Source: JBNRMR01 sp050309705 (GTDB taxonomy: Bacteria; Bacillota; Clostridia; Christensenellales; UBA1750). From it: a stretch of DNA of 8,516 nucleotides. This document shows, in pieces, positions 6,561 through 8,516 of the stretch. Location of the stretch: contig JBNRMR010000019.1 in the NCBI GenBank assembly GCA_050309705.1, positions 1 to 8,516 on the forward strand. The letters run 5' to 3'. Under the pieces are notes generated by a model. The model searched no databases. It had not been told where the DNA came from and worked only from the letters and a program-made list of their open reading frames with translations. Position numbers and translations under genes: made by a program. How positions within the stretch are numbered: position 1 is the first letter of the stretch; every line of letters begins with the position of its first letter.

Positions 6561-6713
6561 CCACTTTGAATAAATCCAGCGGTAGCGCACCAGAAAACGG
6601 CTTGCCATTTTCACGAGCTGACAATCTTCAATTATTCATACGAACAATATAGATTTAGATCCCTCTAACTGATTTTTTTATTAATAAATAGCTAACATCT
6701 GGAGGAACGCGCA

Positions 6714-6851
6714 ATGGTTTACTGCCTATACGAGGCGGAAAACAAACACAAGCTGGGCGGGCCGGTTTCAGTCGCCCTTTCCACCAGAAAGATTGCCATC
6801 GGCAAGGACATAGCCACCAAAGTCATTGTGAAGGGGGGCCAGCAGCCATGA
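6714..6851 (+). CDS. Unrecognised 45-residue small protein
   Basis: ATG at 6714 is preceded by GGAGG (6701-6705) with an 8-nt spacer, a strong ribosome binding site. The frame ends at TGA (6849-6851). The product is basic and begins MVYCLYEAENKHKLGGP, then has VALSTRKIAIGKDIATKV; no signal peptide or membrane segment is seen and I do not know the family. The stop overlaps the next ATG in an ATGA arrangement. A run of six G at 6833-6838 near the end is a possible slippage point: one added base would join this frame to the next one without a stop. So it may be the first part of a broken or slippage-fused gene rather than a complete peptide. This is the only plus-strand unit in the right half, and a terminator with a T-run at 7129-7161 supports transcription in this direction. 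Confidence 0.45.
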   Translation: MVYCLYEAENKHKLGGPVSVALSTRKIAIGKDIATKVIVKGGQQP

Positions 6852-7114
6852 TTCGCCATAAACTGCAGGAAGATAAAAAGATATTTGAAATAGAAAAGAA
6901 ATTTTTTTGATGGGAGCGCCTAGCGTCGTCAAGAGCGTTGTCTTTTTTTGATTTTGCCAATATCTGCGTGGTCAGCTCCATCCATGCGGGAACGACCGTT
7001 TCCTGCATGAAGGGCGCCTTTCGGTTGGGCGGCGCGGAGTATACTCTGCTGGGCGTTCCTCATTTGCATTTTATCCGCGCTGATGTAAGAAAAATGAAGA
7101 TTCAGCGTATTTAG
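6848..7114 (+). pseudogene. Broken open frame downstream of the small protein, one in-frame TGA
   Basis: The ATG overlaps the stop of the preceding frame (ATGA). After 20 codons (ending EIEKKFF) comes TGA at 6908-6910, and the same frame then stays open for 67 codons to TAG (7112-7114). The distal part looks protein-like (ANICVVSSIHAG, GGAEYTLLGVPHLHF, then basic RADVRKMKIQRI). The first break lies directly after a run of seven T (6902-6908), and the same TTTTTTTGAT sequence returns at 6943-6952, where a short alternative frame (MGAPSVVKSVVFF) ends. A homopolymer indel pair could therefore also explain the break. I do not recognise a family. Likely readings are a decayed gene fused originally to the 45-residue frame, or homopolymer sequencing errors. 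Confidence 0.4.
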
Positions 7115-7128
7115 CGGTCAAAACAGTT

Positions 7129-7161
7129 CACCCCCGGTCATGGCTTCCGGGGGTGGTTTTT
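7129..7161 (+). terminator. Rho-independent terminator, possibly bidirectional
   Basis: CACCCCCGG (7129-7137) and CCGGGGGTG (7147-7155) form a perfect 9-bp GC-rich stem with a 9-nt loop, followed by G and five T on the plus strand. That ends the plus-strand unit whose last stop is at 7114. The hairpin also lies about 25 nt after the stop of the minus-strand GH28 gene, where the following sequence (AACTGTTTT) is only weakly T-rich, so it may serve both directions. Confidence 0.8.
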
Positions 7162-7179
7162 CTGCAATTATTTTGCTTC

Positions 7180-8475
7180 CTATTCGCGGCTAATGACCGG
7201 CCCTGCTCCTCCCGTCCGCTGGATGCGGCCCAGATGGGCATCGTGAGAGTCATACAGGTATAAAGCGGCCATATCAAGGTCTTCAGGGGCAATAACGGTG
7301 ATGTTGTCAAGGCTCAGCCCGCGGGTGTGGGCCACTGCCAGATATGCATTTTTGCGAATGAAGCGGGTGTCACGGCCATCATCCGGAGCAGTGCGCCGTC
7401 CTCCAATGGCCTTTTTCCTGATGGACAGGTCGCAGGCCTTGGGCGCACGCAGCACCAGGTCTTTAACCGTAAGGTTCTCGATTGGGCTTTTTGGCATCCC
7501 CTGAATGAGTGCGCCGCTGGCGCTGTTGATCATGATATTGGTCAGAGAAATATCGCGGATGCGGCCAACCGCAGAGTCCACAGCCCGCTTTTCGATGTCC
7601 ATAAAAATAGGTATGACAGGCTTTATGTTTTCCCGGTCGGCGCATTCAATGGAAATATTGTTAAACGTCATGCGCTCCGCGACTGCGCCGTCTTTTATGA
7701 AAAAGCCGACGCCCAGGGAGGAATTACGGATGGATATATTGCTGAAGTGCATGTCTGAGAAGTCCGAATATGAGGCTGTGCCTATCTTGATGGCGGTGGT
7801 GGTGGTTTCAAGAACGCAGTTGGTCACCACCAAATTCGTCATGGGCGCATCCTTCACGCTTGTTTTCGGGCAGATGCAGTCATCCCCGGCGATGATGTAG
7901 CAGTCGGATATGAAGAAGTTGGTGCATGAATCCGGGTCGATACCATCGGAGTTGAGATGATATATGTTGTTTATAATGCGAACGCGGCTGATCCAGACAT
8001 TTTCGCACTGTAAAAAGTGCAGCGTCCAGCTATCGGAGTAAAGGAATGTGACCTGCTCGATATTCACATGCTCACAGCCGACAAACAGCATGATTCCCAC
8101 GCGAAACTCCAGCACGGTGTCTATCCCCCACCAGTTTCCGAAGTCCTCCTCTCCGGTGCCGTGAACGGTGCCGGAGCCGCTCATGAAAATGTTCTTTTCA
8201 CCATTGGCATAAAAGACGAATCCGCCTCCCCTTTCCACGCAGTTTACCCGCTCATAATGCGTCTTATCCGGGCTGACTTTAAGCACAGCGCCGTTTTCAA
8301 AATGTATGTGAACATTGCTGCGCACATATAATCCGCCGGTCAAAAACTCGCCCGTGGGGATGATAACCTTTCCTCCGCCCGCGGCGCTGCAGGCGTCTAT
8401 GGCCTTTTGAATGGCCTGGGTGCAAAGCTGCTTTCCTCCGGGGATGGCGCCGTATTCGGTGATATTAAAATGCAT
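7180..8475 (-). CDS. Glycoside hydrolase family 28 (polygalacturonase-like) beta-helix protein, cytoplasmic
   Basis: This 431-residue protein begins with the N-terminal pectinase motif (ITEYGAIPGG, then TQAIQKAIDACSAAGGGKVIIPTGEFLTGGL, about 5-49) and continues as repeated short strands of a right-handed parallel beta-helix. The catalytic region has NSDGID (175-180, with D177) and AGDDCICPKTS (196-206, with D198 and D199), matching the three acidic residues of GH28 enzymes. The usual GHG histidine motif is replaced by AIKIGTAS (228-235), and the RIK motif by FFIKDG (259-263). The change is common in bacterial GH28-like subgroups of uncertain specificity. There is no signal peptide, so it likely acts on imported oligogalacturonides or related uronides. 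ATG at 8475 is preceded by AGGAGAGGG. The A/T-rich 41 bp upstream could hold a promoter or the end of an operon; the window stops there. Confidence 0.85.
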   Translation of the reverse strand: MHFNITEYGAIPGGKQLCTQAIQKAIDACSAAGGGKVIIPTGEFLTGGLYVRSNVHIHFENGAVLKVSPDKTHYERVNCVERGGGFVFYANGEKNIFMSGSGTVHGTGEEDFGNWWGIDTVLEFRVGIMLFVGCEHVNIEQVTFLYSDSWTLHFLQCENVWISRVRIINNIYHLNSDGIDPDSCTNFFISDCYIIAGDDCICPKTSVKDAPMTNLVVTNCVLETTTTAIKIGTASYSDFSDMHFSNISIRNSSLGVGFFIKDGAVAERMTFNNISIECADRENIKPVIPIFMDIEKRAVDSAVGRIRDISLTNIMINSASGALIQGMPKSPIENLTVKDLVLRAPKACDLSIRKKAIGGRRTAPDDGRDTRFIRKNAYLAVAHTRGLSLDNITVIAPEDLDMAALYLYDSHDAHLGRIQRTGGAGPVISRE

Positions 8476-8516
8476 TATATCCCTCTCCTTTTAAATGTTA
8501 AAGTTATATATTATTC

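Noticed and set aside
6908..6910. In-frame TGA as a selenocysteine codon
   Set aside because: No convincing SECIS-type hairpin follows, the context KKFF-TGA-W matches no known selenoprotein, and the T7 run gives a simpler explanation.
6909..6919. GATGGGAGCGC shared with 3463-3473, as a dispersed repeat
   Set aside because: Several 11-base matches are expected by chance in a window of this size, and the flanks do not match.
6823..7008. A 61-codon minus-strand frame in the gap
   Set aside because: It has no ribosome binding site and lies antisense to the plus-strand unit that has both a ribosome binding site and a terminator.

Overview
The window looks like chromosomal DNA of an anaerobic Firmicute of the Clostridia type. 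This is inferred from the AGGAGG-like ribosome binding sites, the linked nadD-yqeK-rsfS genes (here with nadD and yqeK fused), the KDPG aldolase carrying a C-terminal VOC-like domain, and the roughly even base composition. Every well-supported gene lies on the minus strand, so the text order runs from high to low coordinates.

Right part (7180-8475): a cytoplasmic, divergent glycoside hydrolase family 28 (polygalacturonase-like) beta-helix protein. A strong terminator hairpin (7129-7161) follows its stop. On the plus strand, 6714-7114 holds a small transcription unit that I do not recognise: a good ribosome binding site, a 45-codon frame, an overlapping 20-codon frame, then an open frame interrupted by one TGA. 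Its breaks fall at homopolymer runs, so it is either a decaying gene, a set of short peptides, or a sequence with assembly errors. A long imperfect hairpin lies at 6478-6560.

Middle part (2425-6470): a clear sigma-A type promoter (6442-6470), overlapped by an inverted repeat that resembles the hexuronate regulator (UxuR/ExuR) operator. It drives an SDR oxidoreductase (5566-6339), an orphan fumarate-reductase-like flavoprotein (3535-5493) and a KDPG/KHG aldolase fused to a VOC-like domain (2425-3381). Together with the GH28 protein this suggests uptake and breakdown of uronides or sugar acids ending in the 2-keto-3-deoxy aldol split. The exact substrate and the steps done by the SDR and the flavoprotein cannot be read from sequence. 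Three perfect back-to-back hairpins fill the gap between flavoprotein and aldolase genes.

Left part (122-2421): housekeeping genes follow the aldolase with almost no spacing: tRNA1(Val) A37 methyltransferase (trmN6-like), a fused NadD-YqeK protein (NAD synthesis plus HD-domain Ap4A hydrolase) and the ribosome silencing factor RsfS. The junctions are a 3-nt gap, a 32-50 nt overlap and an 11-nt overlap, so a sugar-acid catabolic operon seems to run directly into translation and NAD genes. Bases 1-121 hold no convincing gene apart from a possible 3' tail of a convergent plus-strand gene.
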